In this document: piece by piece, positions 17,936-26,232 of the stretch
Layout: every line of letters begins with the position of its first letter
Position numbering within the stretch: position 1 is the first letter of the stretch
From: Pseudopedobacter sp037968815
GTDB taxonomy: Bacteria; Bacteroidota; Bacteroidia; Sphingobacteriales; Sphingobacteriaceae
NCBI GenBank assembly: GCA_037968815.1
Contig: JBBKWF010000004.1
Coordinates: 256,024-320,023, forward strand
Direction: 5' to 3'
Length of the DNA stretch: 64,000 nt
Translations under genes and position numbers: made by a program
The notes under the pieces: model-generated
What the model was told of the DNA's origin: nothing
What the model saw: only the letters and a program-made list of their open reading frames with translations
The model's database searches: none

Positions 17936-18483
17936 TGGACAATTTAGTAGGCACTCCCACAGAAGATATGCTTTTACATGGTCCATCAAAACGTTTGTTG
18001 GATAACTACCATTGGCATGAACCTAAAATAGGTATTGTTGCCAGTTATACGCCCACCACCTTTGATGTAAATGATCATTTTGGGGTTTTTAGAGGCGTTG
18101 ATCAGATAGAAGCTTTTGCCCAAGCAACCATTGTTTCATGTGCCACTTTTTTAGAGTGTCAGAAACAAAATTGTAAGCCAACGGATTTAAAAGATAAATT
18201 TGTGCCTGCTTTTATTAGTGTTGGAAATGTGTATTTTCATAACTACGTAGCAGAAGGCGAGACGTTCATCAGTTTAGGGAAAATAAAATTTTATAAGTTT
18301 AGGCAAATGGTTGCCGATGGACGGATTTATAAAGTAGCAAAAGGTGTTGATTTGGATGCCTATTTTAACGATTTTAACGAAACAAAATTAGATAATTACC
18401 AATTAAGCGAAGATTTCACCTTAGTAGCAGAGTTTTTTGATATTACTGGTAGAGCTTTAAAAAAGGAAATGTTTACACAATAA
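17935..18483 (+). CDS. FabA/FabZ-like hot-dog hydroxyacyl-ACP dehydratase
   Basis: A 182-residue protein whose N-terminal two thirds match the hot-dog dehydratases. The catalytic His48 is in NDHFG and the catalytic Glu59 in GVDQIEAFAQA, aligned with FabZ's NHFPGHP...PGVLQIEAMAQA. The intervening loop is shortened (HFGVFRGV), so the PGHP element is lost. The C-terminal 50 residues extend beyond a typical FabZ. It probably dehydrates the hydroxyacyl-ACP made by the preceding reductase, but the altered loop could change substrate or activity. Confidence 0.78.
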   Translation: MDNLVGTPTEDMLLHGPSKRLLDNYHWHEPKIGIVASYTPTTFDVNDHFGVFRGVDQIEAFAQATIVSCATFLECQKQNCKPTDLKDKFVPAFISVGNVYFHNYVAEGETFISLGKIKFYKFRQMVADGRIYKVAKGVDLDAYFNDFNETKLDNYQLSEDFTLVAEFFDITGRALKKEMFTQ

Positions 18484-18489
18484 AATAAC

Positions 18490-18750
18490 ATGGAAAGACA
18501 AGAAATCATTGACGGATTAGTAGAGATATTGAGAACCGTACGTACAATAGATCAAGAAAAACTGAACAACGTAACTGAAGAAACTGATTTTTTAGCCGAT
18601 TTAAATACGCCATCTACAGAATTAATCAACATTGCTGCTAAAGCGGAGCAAAAGTTTGATGTTGAGTTTGAAGATGATGATATTGATGATTTAGGTTCAA
18701 CAGTTAAAGATATTGTTGACTTAATTTTACGTACCAAAGAAAGAGGGTAA
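18490..18750 (+). CDS. Acyl carrier protein with atypical attachment motif
   Basis: An acidic 86-residue helical protein with the ACP layout. The phosphopantetheine-accepting serine aligns with Ser42 in DLNTPSTELI, where usual ACPs read DLGADSLDTVEL. Thus the DSL motif is replaced by PST. The flanking helix and the DVEFEDDDIDDL acidic loop are ACP-like. The dedicated phosphopantetheinyl transferase three genes downstream may be matched to this unusual carrier. Confidence 0.85.
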   Translation: MERQEIIDGLVEILRTVRTIDQEKLNNVTEETDFLADLNTPSTELINIAAKAEQKFDVEFEDDDIDDLGSTVKDIVDLILRTKERG

Positions 18751-18752
18751 TT

Positions 18753-20105
18753 ATGGATATAGGGGGTAGAAAAGTTGCTGTTGTGGGTATGGGTGGAGCT
18801 TTTCCGACCTGTGCTAACTTAGAAGATTTTTCTGAGAAACTTTTTTCTAATCAAAGTTTAATCAGAGAGTGGGACACAGCGGTTGAGCAAGGAAAGAAAA
18901 TTCGTTCTACAGTTTCTGGTTTCATTACAGAAGCCGAAATGAATTTAGAAGCGATTTATAATCCCATTGCTCCTTCCTATCCAGAGGTTTATGTTGATTT
19001 ATTGAACCGTATTCCAAATATTAACCAAGCTACCGCCGATATGGGCAGTATTTGGGCAATGCTTGGTTCTCTTGATGCCATTAAAATGTCTGGCTGGAAT
19101 GATGTCGAAACTCAATCTGAAGGAACAGCTGTTGTAGTTGGTTCTGGCGGTGGAGGCCACGTAATTCAAAGACACGCTTGGCATAATTTTTTTGAATTAG
19201 GAAAAAAAACCAGATTAGCCGGTTCTCATACGGTTGACAGAGCAATGGTTTACCGCGATGCTGCAAATGTTTCTTGTTTAATAAAAAACCGTGGTGTTTG
19301 CGAATCAATTGGTTCTGCCTGTGCAACAGGTTTAGGAAATATTGGTTATGCGTATCGCTTAATTAAATTTGGTTTACAAGATAGAGCAGTAGCAGGTGGC
19401 GTTGAAGGAACTTCGTTAGAAACATTCATCGGCTTTGATGCTATGCAAATTTTAAGTCGTGGTTTTACTCCAGCACAAAGTTCTCGTCCGTTTGATAAAG
19501 ATAGGAATGGCTTTGTTTGTTCTTTTGGAGCAGGCATTGTTTGTTTAGAAGAGTACGAAATGGCGAAAGCCCGTGGTGCTAATATTTTAGCAGTAATTGA
19601 TAGCTATTTCAATAACTCTGATGGCGATGGCGATATGTTTTATCCTTCATTTGCTGGTCAAAAAAGATTATGGAAAGGCTTGATGGCTGATGCAGGTAAA
19701 AAACCAGATGTAGTTAAAGTTCACGGAACATCCACTCCAGTTGGCGATGCTATCGAGTTATTAAGTGTGGTAGATGTTTTAGGGGATAAAGACTATCATA
19801 TCTCTGCACCAAAGTCTCAGTTTGGGCACATGTTAGGTGCGGCCGGCGCAGTTGAGTTTATTGCAGCCGTTTTAATGTTACAAAAACAAGAAGTTTTACC
19901 TTGTTTAAATTCTGATAATTTAAATGAAGATGTAGAAACTTTCCAAACTAAAGATACATGGGAGGGTTCAAAATCTCCTTTGTCTACTTACCGCGACTTG
20001 CTTCCTCAGCAAACCTTAAAAAAAGAAATTAATAGCATTACTTGCTTAAATTACGGTTTTGGAGGTACAAATAGTGCTATGTCCATATCAAAAGATAATT
20101 CATGA
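18753..20105 (+). CDS. Beta-ketoacyl-ACP synthase (FabF/KAS II-like)
   Basis: A 450-residue thiolase-fold condensing enzyme. The full catalytic triad is visible: Cys190 in GSACATG, His324 in VHGTSTPVGDA and His359 in KSQFGHMLGAAG, with Lys354 also kept. The C-terminal CLNYGFGGTNSA loop is standard. The C-H-H set marks an elongating synthase rather than FabH (C-H-N) or a chain-length factor lacking the cysteine. It should extend acyl-ACP with malonyl-ACP. It sits two bases after the ACP gene and overlaps the enoyl reductase by four bases. Confidence 0.92.
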   Translation: MDIGGRKVAVVGMGGAFPTCANLEDFSEKLFSNQSLIREWDTAVEQGKKIRSTVSGFITEAEMNLEAIYNPIAPSYPEVYVDLLNRIPNINQATADMGSIWAMLGSLDAIKMSGWNDVETQSEGTAVVVGSGGGGHVIQRHAWHNFFELGKKTRLAGSHTVDRAMVYRDAANVSCLIKNRGVCESIGSACATGLGNIGYAYRLIKFGLQDRAVAGGVEGTSLETFIGFDAMQILSRGFTPAQSSRPFDKDRNGFVCSFGAGIVCLEEYEMAKARGANILAVIDSYFNNSDGDGDMFYPSFAGQKRLWKGLMADAGKKPDVVKVHGTSTPVGDAIELLSVVDVLGDKDYHISAPKSQFGHMLGAAGAVEFIAAVLMLQKQEVLPCLNSDNLNEDVETFQTKDTWEGSKSPLSTYRDLLPQQTLKKEINSITCLNYGFGGTNSAMSISKDNS

Positions 20106-20914
20106 TCAACAATCAAGATAAAGTTGCGGTAGTTTTTGGAGTTCGGAACGATAGTTCTATCGGCTTTCAAGTCGCTTTAAAATTACACCAATCTGGCTGC
20201 AGAGTAGTTTTAAATTACGTTGCCGATACCAAAGACGAGGTTTTGTATTTGATGGAGCAGAACGGAATGGATAGCACTTTAGCGGCTGATGTTGATGTAA
20301 GAGATGAAGAAGCTATTAGCAGTTTTTTAACAGCTATTCATCAGAAACTAGGTGCTATAGATTACATTTTACATGGTGTTGCTTTTGGTAGCCAAAATGT
20401 AATGTGTTACACCTTACCTGGAAGTAATGAACCAGCACCTTCATATATTGATATTCCCTTTGAGGAGTTGATGGATTCTTTCAATATCAGTGCTTATTCT
20501 TTATTAAGGATTTGTCGAGTTGCAGAACCTTTGTTGGCAAAGAACGCTTCCGTTTTAACGCTAACTTATAATGCTTCACAAAGAGTTTTTCCGGGTTATG
20601 CGGGAATGTCTTTAAACAAAGCGGCTTTAGAAAATATCATGCTTTATTTGGCCAATTACTTCAGGAAAACTGGCGTAAGGGTTAATGCAATATCTGCCGG
20701 TTTGGTAATGACTACTTCTGCCGGAGGGATAAACGGCGTACGTAAATTACGTAAATTGGGAAAAGTAACTGCGCCACTCGGCAATATTGATGCTTCGGAT
20801 GTTGCAGATGCTTCATTATACTACTTCTCTGATTTATCAAAAAAAGTAACCGGAAACATTCATTTTGTTGATGGTGGTTTTAATATCATGGGCGTACCAG
20901 CTGAGGAAATTTAA
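20102..20914 (+). CDS. Enoyl-ACP reductase-like SDR (FabI-type)
   Basis: A 270-residue divergent SDR of the FabI type. The N-terminus VVFGVRNDSSIGFQVA matches FabI's nucleotide loop, including the spacing between the glycines. The catalytic residues Tyr156, Tyr166 and Lys173 keep the FabI spacing (ten and seven residues). Position next to a ketosynthase indicates reduction of the trans-2-enoyl-ACP, so the product of the operon should be a saturated chain rather than a polyene. It overlaps the ketosynthase by ATGA and abuts the next start codon. Confidence 0.85.
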   Translation: MINNQDKVAVVFGVRNDSSIGFQVALKLHQSGCRVVLNYVADTKDEVLYLMEQNGMDSTLAADVDVRDEEAISSFLTAIHQKLGAIDYILHGVAFGSQNVMCYTLPGSNEPAPSYIDIPFEELMDSFNISAYSLLRICRVAEPLLAKNASVLTLTYNASQRVFPGYAGMSLNKAALENIMLYLANYFRKTGVRVNAISAGLVMTTSAGGINGVRKLRKLGKVTAPLGNIDASDVADASLYYFSDLSKKVTGNIHFVDGGFNIMGVPAEEI

Positions 20915-21298
20915 ATGGAAAATTTGGTTGACGAACTAAATCCCGACCAAGAATTTGCCGTTGGCAACGATGTTGTTTTCTTGTCTATTTTTCAGCAATC
21001 GTTTAATCCCTTATTCCAGAAGAAAGTTTATACTGAGCAAGAAATTGCTTACTGCGAGCAATTTGAAGAGCCAGTATTAAGATATGCCTCTACCTGGGCA
21101 GCTAAAGAGGCGGTTTATAAAGCTGTAAAGCAAATCTATCCAAAACCCATTTCTTTCAGAAAAATAGAAATCATCCGATCAAAAATAGGTGGAAAACCAA
21201 CGGCTTTATTGCCAGAGTTTTACCATAATTTAGCTATTAGCCTAAGTATAAGCCATGATGGGGACTACGTTTGGGCAGTTGCAATTGTTAAAGTTTAA
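20915..21298 (+). CDS. AcpS-type 4'-phosphopantetheinyl transferase
   Basis: A 127-residue member of the ACPS superfamily. The magnesium-binding aspartate is Asp19 in GNDVVFLS and the second conserved site is WAAKEAVYKA with Lys64-Glu65. A LSISHDGDY strand near 110-117 completes the fold. It transfers phosphopantetheine from CoA to an ACP serine. Placement in the operon implies that it serves the local carrier at 18490. Housekeeping AcpS is presumably encoded elsewhere. Confidence 0.87.
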   Translation: MENLVDELNPDQEFAVGNDVVFLSIFQQSFNPLFQKKVYTEQEIAYCEQFEEPVLRYASTWAAKEAVYKAVKQIYPKPISFRKIEIIRSKIGGKPTALLPEFYHNLAISLSISHDGDYVWAVAIVKV

Positions 21299-21316
21299 AA
21301 GAATTTTTATATAAAA

Positions 21317-22144
21317 ATGACTAACCATTATTTTGAAAACAAGCTAGTAAAAATGCATTATTACCAATTTGGTAATGGTAAAAAGGCAATGCTTTGTTTT
21401 CATGGTTATGGAATGCATGGTAAACAGTTTAGGCATTTAGAAGAACTTTTTGGCAATGAATATACTTTCTATGGCTTCGATTTGTTCTTCCATAAAGAAA
21501 CAAAACTGCAAGATGAAAGTATTGAAAATGTTAAAAATGGAATCAGCAAAGAAGGTTTAGCAGAGTTTTTTTTAGACTTTTGCCAAAGTAAAAACATTGT
21601 TAAATTTTCTGTGCTTGCCTATTCAATGGGAAGTTTTTATGCCTGTACTTTGGCAGAGGAAGTACCAGAAAGGATAAATGAGTTTATAATTGCGGCACCT
21701 GCAAGTTTAAAGCCGGGTAGGATTATTACTTTTTTAAGTAATAATAGTTTTGGGAATAGAGTGCTAGAGCGCTTGGCTTTAAGTAATAATGGGATGACTA
21801 ATTCCCTCGCGTTTTTAAAAAGGATTAACGTAATTGATCAAAAAGCGCATGAAATTTTGTTTAGAGAAATTGCTACGCCTGAGTTACGGTTCGCTTTTTT
21901 TGCCTGTGCTACTTATCTGCGGTTTTTAAAGTTAGATGCTGAAAAATTTGTTGAGCAATTAAATAAGCATCAGATAAAAAGTATTTTTATTTTTGGTGAG
22001 CGTGATAGGAGTTATCCTGCTAAAATAGGGCAAACCATCATCCCAAAAATTAAGCTTGCTAAACAATTGGTAATTGATGAAAATCATGATATGGTAAATA
22101 AGAACTTTGCAAAGCAACTCTCAATTTCAATAAATGATTATTAA
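21317..22144 (+). CDS. Alpha/beta hydrolase, possible thioesterase
   Basis: A 275-residue alpha/beta hydrolase. The oxyanion segment is CFHGYGMHG near 27-35. The nucleophile elbow is AYSMGS with Ser103, a variant of GxSxG whose first glycine is alanine. The acid and base fit GERDRSYP and DENHDMVNK near the C-terminus. In an acyl-chain operon a release (thioesterase) or lipid-modifying role is plausible but not proven. It overlaps the acyltransferase gene by 11 bases. Confidence 0.8.
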   Translation: MTNHYFENKLVKMHYYQFGNGKKAMLCFHGYGMHGKQFRHLEELFGNEYTFYGFDLFFHKETKLQDESIENVKNGISKEGLAEFFLDFCQSKNIVKFSVLAYSMGSFYACTLAEEVPERINEFIIAAPASLKPGRIITFLSNNSFGNRVLERLALSNNGMTNSLAFLKRINVIDQKAHEILFREIATPELRFAFFACATYLRFLKLDAEKFVEQLNKHQIKSIFIFGERDRSYPAKIGQTIIPKIKLAKQLVIDENHDMVNKNFAKQLSISINDY

Positions 22145-22787
22145 GCCAAAAAATATTCCAGCTCCTTTGTTTAAAATTGGTTTTTATTTAATCAGTTGGT
22201 GGGTTGGTAGGCGTTTTAATAAATTAATTATCAATAAAATTGATTTTAAAGCCGATACCTCTTATTTATTGCTCTGCAATCATTTTAGCTTTTTAGATGG
22301 GTTTTTAGCAGCTTACTTAGTCCGACACAGTATACACAAGGAACGTGGCATAAAGGGGCTTAATTTTATGTCTGTTAAAAAGCAGATGCAGATGAACCCT
22401 TGGTTAAAGTATACAGGTTCTTTCTCTGTTTCTCCAGGGAAAATAAGTGTAGGTGAAAGTGTGGCTTATGCTGCTGAAAAACTAAGTACACCGGGTAATG
22501 TTTTGGTGTTATATCCTCAAGGAAACTTGGAGTCGTCTCATGTACGCGATATCGTTATGAAAGACGGAATTAATGCCATTATCCCGCAAATAAAAGGAAA
22601 TTGCCAAATAATTTGGAGCAGTAATTTGATAGAGTACTTTGAAAGTTTAAAGCCTTCAGTTTATTTTGATATGCTAGATTGTGGTACCAACAAAAATTTT
22701 GATTTTGAAACGGTCAGTAAAAAAATCAATAGCTTTCACAAAGAGGCAATCCAAAAACAGATTAGATTTACAAAGGAAAAAATCTAA
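22134..22787 (+). CDS. PlsC-type lysophospholipid acyltransferase family protein
   Basis: A 217-residue membrane-associated acyltransferase. The HX4D catalytic motif is NHFSFLDG (His50, Asp55). The downstream substrate motif corresponding to PEGTRS reads YPQGNLESS. The N-terminus has one hydrophobic segment (IGFYLISWWV). Family members move acyl groups from acyl-ACP or acyl-CoA to glycerol or amine lipid acceptors. As the last gene of the operon it is a natural acceptor step for the chain built by the upstream enzymes. Confidence 0.82.
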   Translation: MIIKPKNIPAPLFKIGFYLISWWVGRRFNKLIINKIDFKADTSYLLLCNHFSFLDGFLAAYLVRHSIHKERGIKGLNFMSVKKQMQMNPWLKYTGSFSVSPGKISVGESVAYAAEKLSTPGNVLVLYPQGNLESSHVRDIVMKDGINAIIPQIKGNCQIIWSSNLIEYFESLKPSVYFDMLDCGTNKNFDFETVSKKINSFHKEAIQKQIRFTKEKI

Positions 22788-22816
22788 GACTTACGATTTT
22801 TGAAAATCGTAAGTCT
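22787..22816. terminator. Perfect palindromic hairpin between convergent genes
   Basis: Two 14-base arms (22787-22800 and 22803-22816) form a perfect stem with a two-base centre, overlapping the last base of the acyltransferase stop codon. A downstream U-tract is weak on the plus strand. It probably ends both the lipid operon and the convergent methyltransferase gene. Confidence 0.6.
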
Positions 22817-22828
22817 GTTAAAATAGAT

Positions 22829-24007
22829 TTAAGCTTCCACAGGTTTTTCTCGCTTACTACCGTCGTATAACTCATACTCTAGTAATCTACAATCTAACTT
22901 TCCGTTATAAAATTCAATTCTTTTGGAAGCTCTTAAACCAATTTTCTTTGCTAAATCGGGGTTGCCAGTAAAAATGTAGCCATTATAACCTTTGCAACTT
23001 TGCTTCATAAAGTCGCCCATACGTTTGTAAGTGCCTTCTAATTTTGAATGTACACCCAAACGTTCTCCATATTCTGGATTAAACATAATTACACCTTTTC
23101 CTTCCGGCATTTCAGTGTCGGCAAAATCACAAGAGTAAAACTCAATTAATTGGTCCACACCTGCAGTTTGTGCATTCTTCACAGAAATATCCACCGCATC
23201 ATCAGAAATATCGGTAGCGATAATTCTAAAATCGATTTTCTTAACTACTTGGTCTTTCAATATTTTGCGTTCGGCAAAAAACACTTCTTCATCATAACCT
23301 AAAATATGCATAAAACCATAGTTCATGCGTAATAAACCAGGTGTTCTTTTAGTTGCAATCAAGGCGGCTTCTATAGCTAAAGTTCCAGAGCCACACATTG
23401 GGTTTACAAAATTTGATTGTTGATCCCAGCCTGTTGCAAAAATAGTTCCTGATGCTAAAGCTTCTAACATAGGCGCTCTTCCTGGAATTTTGCGGTAGCT
23501 GTGTTTAGCTAACGTTTCGCCAGAGCTGTCAATAAAGATTTCGGCTTTCTCATTTTTCCAATATAAATGAATTACAGCTTTTGAATAATCAGACCCAGAA
23601 TCCGGACGAATCTTGTGTTTTTCCTTAATTCTATCCACAATTGCATCCTTAACTCTAAGGTTTGCAAACAGCGGAGTCGTGATTGTAGGGTTATCCACAT
23701 TTGAAGTCACAGAAAAATATCCACTAAAATCAATCAGTTTTTCCCATTCTAATTGCACCAATTTTTGGTGTAATTCGTCATGGTTTTCGGCATCGAATTC
23801 GTGTAAACGATAAAGTACCTGGCTAGCGCATCGTAGGTTGAGGTTCAGCTTGATACAATCATTTAAGCTAGCTTTTAACTCTAGTCCGGTTTGAAAAACT
23901 CGGGTAGGTGTAAAGCCTAAATCTAGCACCTCTTTTTCAAGGTAAATTGCTAGTCTTTTATTGCAGGTGATGATCACCTTTGAGGGAGTGTTGAAAACTT
24001 GATTCAT
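22829..24007 (-). CDS. THUMP-domain class I SAM RNA methyltransferase (RlmL-N-like)
   Basis: A 392-residue rRNA guanine-N2 methyltransferase of the RlmL/Trm14 family. The N-terminal THUMP region precedes a Rossmann methyltransferase with the family signatures KIPGRAPMLEALA, NFVNPMCGSGTLAIEAAL and a catalytic motif reading FNPEYGERLG where most homologues have NPPYGERL. The start is taken at 24007 (MNQVFNTP); an upstream ATG at 24094 would add 29 unconserved residues and run into the divergent gene at 24071. The likely target is 23S rRNA, by family. Confidence 0.88.
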   Translation of the reverse strand: MNQVFNTPSKVIITCNKRLAIYLEKEVLDLGFTPTRVFQTGLELKASLNDCIKLNLNLRCASQVLYRLHEFDAENHDELHQKLVQLEWEKLIDFSGYFSVTSNVDNPTITTPLFANLRVKDAIVDRIKEKHKIRPDSGSDYSKAVIHLYWKNEKAEIFIDSSGETLAKHSYRKIPGRAPMLEALASGTIFATGWDQQSNFVNPMCGSGTLAIEAALIATKRTPGLLRMNYGFMHILGYDEEVFFAERKILKDQVVKKIDFRIIATDISDDAVDISVKNAQTAGVDQLIEFYSCDFADTEMPEGKGVIMFNPEYGERLGVHSKLEGTYKRMGDFMKQSCKGYNGYIFTGNPDLAKKIGLRASKRIEFYNGKLDCRLLEYELYDGSKREKPVEA

Positions 24008-24070
24008 ATAGGAGCGCAATTTACTGAAATAAATTTTAGAGATTTGGAACAGATTCAAACGATTTAATTT

Positions 24071-24442
24071 ATGGATATCAAAGGAAAAGTTCATTTCGTA
24101 TCTGACGTGATAAACGTTACAGAAACTTTTAGAAAAAGAGAGTTAGTGGTAGAATTTGCGGAAAACCCACAATATCCTGAATTTGTGAAATTTGAAGCAA
24201 TCCAAGACCGCGTTTCTTTAATGGACGACGTTAAAGTTGGTCAGGATGTGGAAGTTTTCTTCAACTTAAAAGGAAGAGAGTGGACCAACAAAAGTGGAGA
24301 AAAACAATATTTCAACACTTTGCAACTTTGGAAGGTAACACCATTAGGTGCAGCTGAGGCAGCAAGCCCAGGTACACCAGCTTATGCTCCGCCAGTTGAT
24401 ATTTCAGCTTCTGCGGACGAAGGCGACGATCTTCCGTTTTAA
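24071..24442 (+). CDS. DUF3127 domain-containing protein
   Basis: A 123-residue protein with the OB-fold-like DUF3127 domain typical of Bacteroidota. Recognisable parts are TETFRKRELVVEF near residue 17, QDRVSLMDDVKVGQDVEVFFNLKGREW, and the aromatic strand YFNTLQLWKV. The tail is acidic and ends DDLPF, resembling the acidic DDxxPF tip of SSB proteins that recruits partners. That suggests a nucleic-acid or SSB-like role, but this is inference. It is divergent from the rRNA methyltransferase and followed by a terminator. Confidence 0.8.
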   Translation: MDIKGKVHFVSDVINVTETFRKRELVVEFAENPQYPEFVKFEAIQDRVSLMDDVKVGQDVEVFFNLKGREWTNKSGEKQYFNTLQLWKVTPLGAAEAASPGTPAYAPPVDISASADEGDDLPF

Positions 24443-24470
24443 ACAGCCTATTTTCTAATTACAATGCGAT

Positions 24471-24510
24471 AAAAAAGCGGCTTCAACATCCCACGTTGAC
24501 CGCTTTTTTT
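24471..24510 (+). terminator. Intrinsic terminator after the DUF3127 gene
   Basis: An A-rich stretch, GCGG and TCAAC arm pairing with GTTGA and CCGC (two-base bulge), loop of seven, then eight or more T residues. Confidence 0.85.
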
Positions 24511-24619
24511 TATGGACTTTATTTTTGTCTTAAAAATTTGAGCCACAAAGTTTTACGTATACATTAAAATACCGTTTACTTTTTCTTAATTTGAACTATC
24601 TAAACTTTATTTTTAACAT

Positions 24620-26161
24620 ATGATGCCTGTAAAAACCTATGGAAGTGCTGTTTATGGAGTGGAGGCAATTAGTATAACGGTTGAGGTTAATATTACTTCA
24701 GGCAGTAAATATTTTATTGTTGGCTTGCCAGATAACGCCGTTAAAGAAAGTATGCTACGGATTGAAAGTGCTGTAACATCTAGCGGATGCCGTATGCCCC
24801 GACAAAAAATTGTGGTAAACATGGCTCCGGCAGATATCAGAAAAGAAGGTTCTGCTTACGATTTAACCATAGCTACGGGGATCTTGGCAGCATCAAACCA
24901 AATTCCTGTCGAAGAAATTGGACACTACTTAATTATGGGTGAACTATCCTTAGATGGGGAAGTAAAACCAATTAAGGGAGCTTTACCTATCGCTATCCAA
25001 GCTAAAAAAGAAAAGTTTAAAGGTTTTATACTACCAAAACAAAATGCCAGAGAAGCGGCTATTGTTAGCGATATAGAAGTTTACGGTATTAGCCATATCA
25101 GTGAAGTAGTTGCATTTTTTGCAAAAGGTATTAAGCCAGAACTTACGGTAGTTGATACTAGAGATGAGTTTTACCATGCAATTAGTAATTACGATGCCGA
25201 TTTTGCCGATGTAAAAGGGCAAGAAAATATCAAACGTTCTTTAGAAATTGCTGCAGCCGGAGGGCACAACGCTATTTTAATTGGTCCTCCAGGAGCAGGA
25301 AAAACCATGTTGGCCAAACGTTTACCTACTATAATGCCTCCGTTAAATTTATACGAAGCTTTAGAAACTACAAAAATACATTCGGTAGCCGGTAAGCTAT
25401 CCGCTTCTGATTCTTTGATTACCAAAAGACCGTTCAGGTCTCCGCATCATACAGTTTCTGATGTTGCACTTGTTGGTGGAGGTGGAAACCCGCAACCCGG
25501 TGAAATTTCTTTAGCACATAACGGTGTTTTGTTTTTAGATGAATTGCCCGAATTTAAACGTTCTGTTTTAGAAGTGATGCGCCAGCCGTTAGAAGAACGC
25601 AGAGTAACCATTGCTAGAGCTAGAATGTCGGTGGATTACCCGGCGAGCTTTATGCTGATTGCTGCCATGAACCCTTGTCCTTGTGGCTATTACAACCATC
25701 CCGAAAAGGAATGTGTATGCGGTCCTGGTGTGGTGCAAAAGTATTTGAGTAAAGTAAGTGGCCCATTATTAGACCGGATTGATTTACATGTGGAAGTGAC
25801 TCCTGTAAATTTCGATGAGCTATCTTCCGAAAGGAAAACAGAAAGAAGTGAGGTTATCCGCGAACGCGTAATTGCTGCCCGTTTAATGCAAGAAAACCGC
25901 TTTGAGGAACATGAGAATATTTACTGCAATGCTCAAATGAGTCCGCAGATGGTGAGGGTAATCTGTAAAATTAATGATGCGGGGCAAATGTTGTTGAAAA
26001 AAGCAATGGAGAAACTAGGTTTATCTGCTCGGGCTTATGACCGGATTTTAAAAGTTGCCCGTACCATTGCAGATCTGGCGCAAAGTGATGAAATAGGGTT
26101 AGAGCATTTGGCAGAAGCTATTCACTTTAGAAGCCTAGACAGAGAGAACTGGGCAGGTTAA
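24620..26161 (+). CDS. YifB/ComM family Mg-chelatase-like AAA+ ATPase
   Basis: A 513-residue AAA+ ATPase. The N-terminal domain (YGVEAISITVEV, VGLPDNAVKES) is the ChlI-N/lon-protease-like fold of this family. The AAA+ module has Walker A GPPGAGKTM near 221, the FRSPHHTVSD segment, Walker B GVLFLDELPEF, and sensor region AMNPCPCGYY. The C-terminal Mg_chelatase_C region ends LARAIHFRSLDR-like. ComM homologues act as helicases that extend heteroduplex during natural transformation; in this organism the role is inferred. The first of two adjacent ATG codons is used. Confidence 0.92.
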   Translation: MMPVKTYGSAVYGVEAISITVEVNITSGSKYFIVGLPDNAVKESMLRIESAVTSSGCRMPRQKIVVNMAPADIRKEGSAYDLTIATGILAASNQIPVEEIGHYLIMGELSLDGEVKPIKGALPIAIQAKKEKFKGFILPKQNAREAAIVSDIEVYGISHISEVVAFFAKGIKPELTVVDTRDEFYHAISNYDADFADVKGQENIKRSLEIAAAGGHNAILIGPPGAGKTMLAKRLPTIMPPLNLYEALETTKIHSVAGKLSASDSLITKRPFRSPHHTVSDVALVGGGGNPQPGEISLAHNGVLFLDELPEFKRSVLEVMRQPLEERRVTIARARMSVDYPASFMLIAAMNPCPCGYYNHPEKECVCGPGVVQKYLSKVSGPLLDRIDLHVEVTPVNFDELSSERKTERSEVIRERVIAARLMQENRFEEHENIYCNAQMSPQMVRVICKINDAGQMLLKKAMEKLGLSARAYDRILKVARTIADLAQSDEIGLEHLAEAIHFRSLDRENWAG

Positions 26162-26232
26162 AACTTTTTTGTAATCATGTACGTTAATAGAGTTGGAACA
26201 TTTAGGTTCATTAGGTATTATCAATTACAATT

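Noticed and set aside
17213..22787. Interpretation of the operon as a flexirubin or aryl-polyene cluster
   Set aside because: There is no ammonia-lyase, aromatase, AMP ligase, chain-length factor, glycosyltransferase or exporter, and an enoyl reductase is present, which argues for a saturated chain.
22829..24094. Longer start of the RlmL-like gene at 24094
   Set aside because: The extra 29 residues are not like the family and overlap the divergent DUF3127 gene; 24007 fits the conserved N-terminus.
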